DNA from: Rhodospirillum sp.
GTDB taxonomy: Bacteria > Pseudomonadota > Alphaproteobacteria > Dongiales > Dongiaceae
Assembly: GCA_013822765.1 (NCBI GenBank)
Contig: PNKY01000008.1
Location: forward strand, 124,001-188,000
Length of the DNA: 64,000 nt
Direction: 5' to 3'
The translations under genes were made by a program, and so were the position numbers. The notes below the pieces were generated by a model. The model made no database searches and was not told the DNA's origin. It worked only from the letters and a program-made list of their open reading frames with translations. Shown here piece by piece: positions 63,123 through 64,000 of this stretch; the first letter of the stretch is position 1, and each line of letters opens with the position of its first letter.

Positions 63123-64000
63123 ATGGACAACACCGATCCACCATCCCCCACGCCCGACAAGTCAGCGCCGACCATGCGCAGCGCGCCGACCATCCGCGAT
63201 GTCGCCCGGATGGCAGGCGTCTCGATCGGCACCGTCTCCAAGGCGCTGAACGCCGGCGGCCGCCTGCGGCAGGAGACGCGCGACAACGTGGTGCGCGTGG
63301 CGCGCGAGATCGGCTATCGGCCCAACGACCTGGCGCAGAGCCTGCATCGGGCGAAGTCGCGCACCATCGGCATCATCTCCAACGACAGTTTCGGTCGGTT
63401 CACCTTTCCGATCGTCGAGGCGCTGGAGGAACGGCTGGCCGAAGAGGGGATCGCCGTCTTCATGTGCAATGCGACCGACGACCCCGCGCGCGAGCGTCAG
63501 CACCTCGACCAGTTGCTGGGCAAGCGGGTGGATGGCTTGGTCGTCACCGCCCGCCGCGCCGACAAGCGCGTGCCGGTCGGACCGCACGCCCACGGCTTGC
63601 CGGTGATCTACGTCTTCTCCCAGGCGGACGACCCGCAGTCGCTGTCGCTGCTGCCGGACGATGAGGGCGGCGCGGTCCTGGCGGTGGAGCACCTGGCCGC
63701 GATCGGCCGCAAGCTCGTTGCGCACATCACCGGCCCAGAGCACTTCGAGGCGGTGCGATTGCGCAAGGCCGGCTACATCGCCGGGCTCAAGGCCGCCGGG
63801 CTCTCTGCGACGGATGGATTCTATCTTCCCGGCGTCTGGTCGGAAGCCTGGGGGCGCGAGGCGATCGGCCGCCTGTTCGACGGACGAAAGAAGACGCCGG
63901 ATGCGCTGTTCTGCGGCAACGACCAGATCGCACGCGGTGCCGCCGACGCGCTGCGGGAGCGCGGCCTATCGGTGCCGAACGACGTGGCGATCGTCGGCTT
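63123..64000 (+). CDS. LacI-family transcriptional regulator (cut by window edge)
   Basis: The first 292 codons are visible; the gene continues past base 64000. After a Pro/Ser-rich N-terminal tail of about 20 residues, the helix-turn-helix is TIRDVARMAGVSIGTVSKALNAGGRL (about 23-48), with RVAREIGYRPNDLAQSLH as the hinge, then the sensor domain, which includes DALFCGNDQIARGAADALRERG. The start may also be the ATG at residue 18. It begins two bases after the permease stop and is probably the repressor of its own operon through the GAAAAGCTTTTC sites. Confidence 0.93.
   Translation, partial: MDNTDPPSPTPDKSAPTMRSAPTIRDVARMAGVSIGTVSKALNAGGRLRQETRDNVVRVAREIGYRPNDLAQSLHRAKSRTIGIISNDSFGRFTFPIVEALEERLAEEGIAVFMCNATDDPARERQHLDQLLGKRVDGLVVTARRADKRVPVGPHAHGLPVIYVFSQADDPQSLSLLPDDEGGAVLAVEHLAAIGRKLVAHITGPEHFEAVRLRKAGYIAGLKAAGLSATDGFYLPGVWSEAWGREAIGRLFDGRKKTPDALFCGNDQIARGAADALRERGLSVPNDVAIVG

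Overview
The window is GC-rich, densely packed chromosomal DNA from an alphaproteobacterium. The evidence is the serS-surE-pcm-nlpD order, the PAS_5, DUF992 and DUF1761 proteins, the many ABC-type sugar uptake operons and a dispersed GC-rich palindromic repeat. I cannot name the genus. I saw no tRNA or rRNA gene, insertion sequence, prophage or CRISPR array. Most genes overlap by 1, 4 or 8 bases, so translational coupling is the rule.

Layout. Bases 1-11030 are mostly housekeeping: rplM-rpsI (left edge), an alpha/beta hydrolase, a methyltransferase, a crotonase lacking both catalytic glutamates, a PAS_5 protein, the serS-surE-pcm-nlpD operon, a divergent Lrp regulator/EamA exporter pair, and rimO. 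Bases 11044-13313 hold pabB-pabC. Bases 13499-18475 form a signalling island: a MASE1 hybrid histidine kinase, a membrane-bound kinase-like protein with degenerate domains, and a convergent NarL/LuxR response regulator. Bases 18568-27850 are one minus-strand operon for nucleoside uptake (BMP-type ABC transporter) and salvage (cdd, purine nucleoside phosphorylase, deoA, deoB), ending in a PhyH-type dioxygenase. Bases 28071-31499 hold a DUF1761 protein, a DUF992 protein and two tandem acyl-CoA dehydrogenases.

The most distinctive locus is 31496-47994. A twelve-gene minus-strand operon joins a CUT1 sugar/polyol ABC transporter (binding protein, two permeases, a 73-residue membrane protein, two ATPases) to a complete PEP-dependent dihydroxyacetone-kinase system: dhaL, dhaM, a free-standing HPr, a full-length enzyme I, a small HTH-like protein and dhaK. 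Diverging from it are a LacI regulator, xylB, xylA, a TIM-barrel isomerase and a Gfo/Idh/MocA dehydrogenase. The 383-base gap between the two arms carries five TACTAAAC/GTTTAGTR half-sites. The locus reads as one regulon for uptake and phosphorylation of a polyol or short sugar; the substrate is not evident from sequence.

Bases 47996-51631 encode a citryl-CoA-lyase-like protein coupled to an acyl-CoA ligase, then a glutathione transferase and a VOC protein. Bases 51628-52989 hold an XRE-cupin regulator, a GNAT acetyltransferase and a small membrane protein. Bases 53076-59121 are a ribose/galactofuranose-type (CUT2) ABC transporter with a divergent LacI regulator; paired GAAAGCGCTTTC-type operators sit over a strong promoter, and the regulator probably starts at an ATT codon. 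After a small lytic transglycosylase, bases 60010-64000 hold a third sugar transporter (CUT1) followed by another LacI gene cut by the right edge; two GAAAAGCTTTTC palindromes precede it. In all three sugar transporter operons a strong hairpin follows the binding-protein gene.
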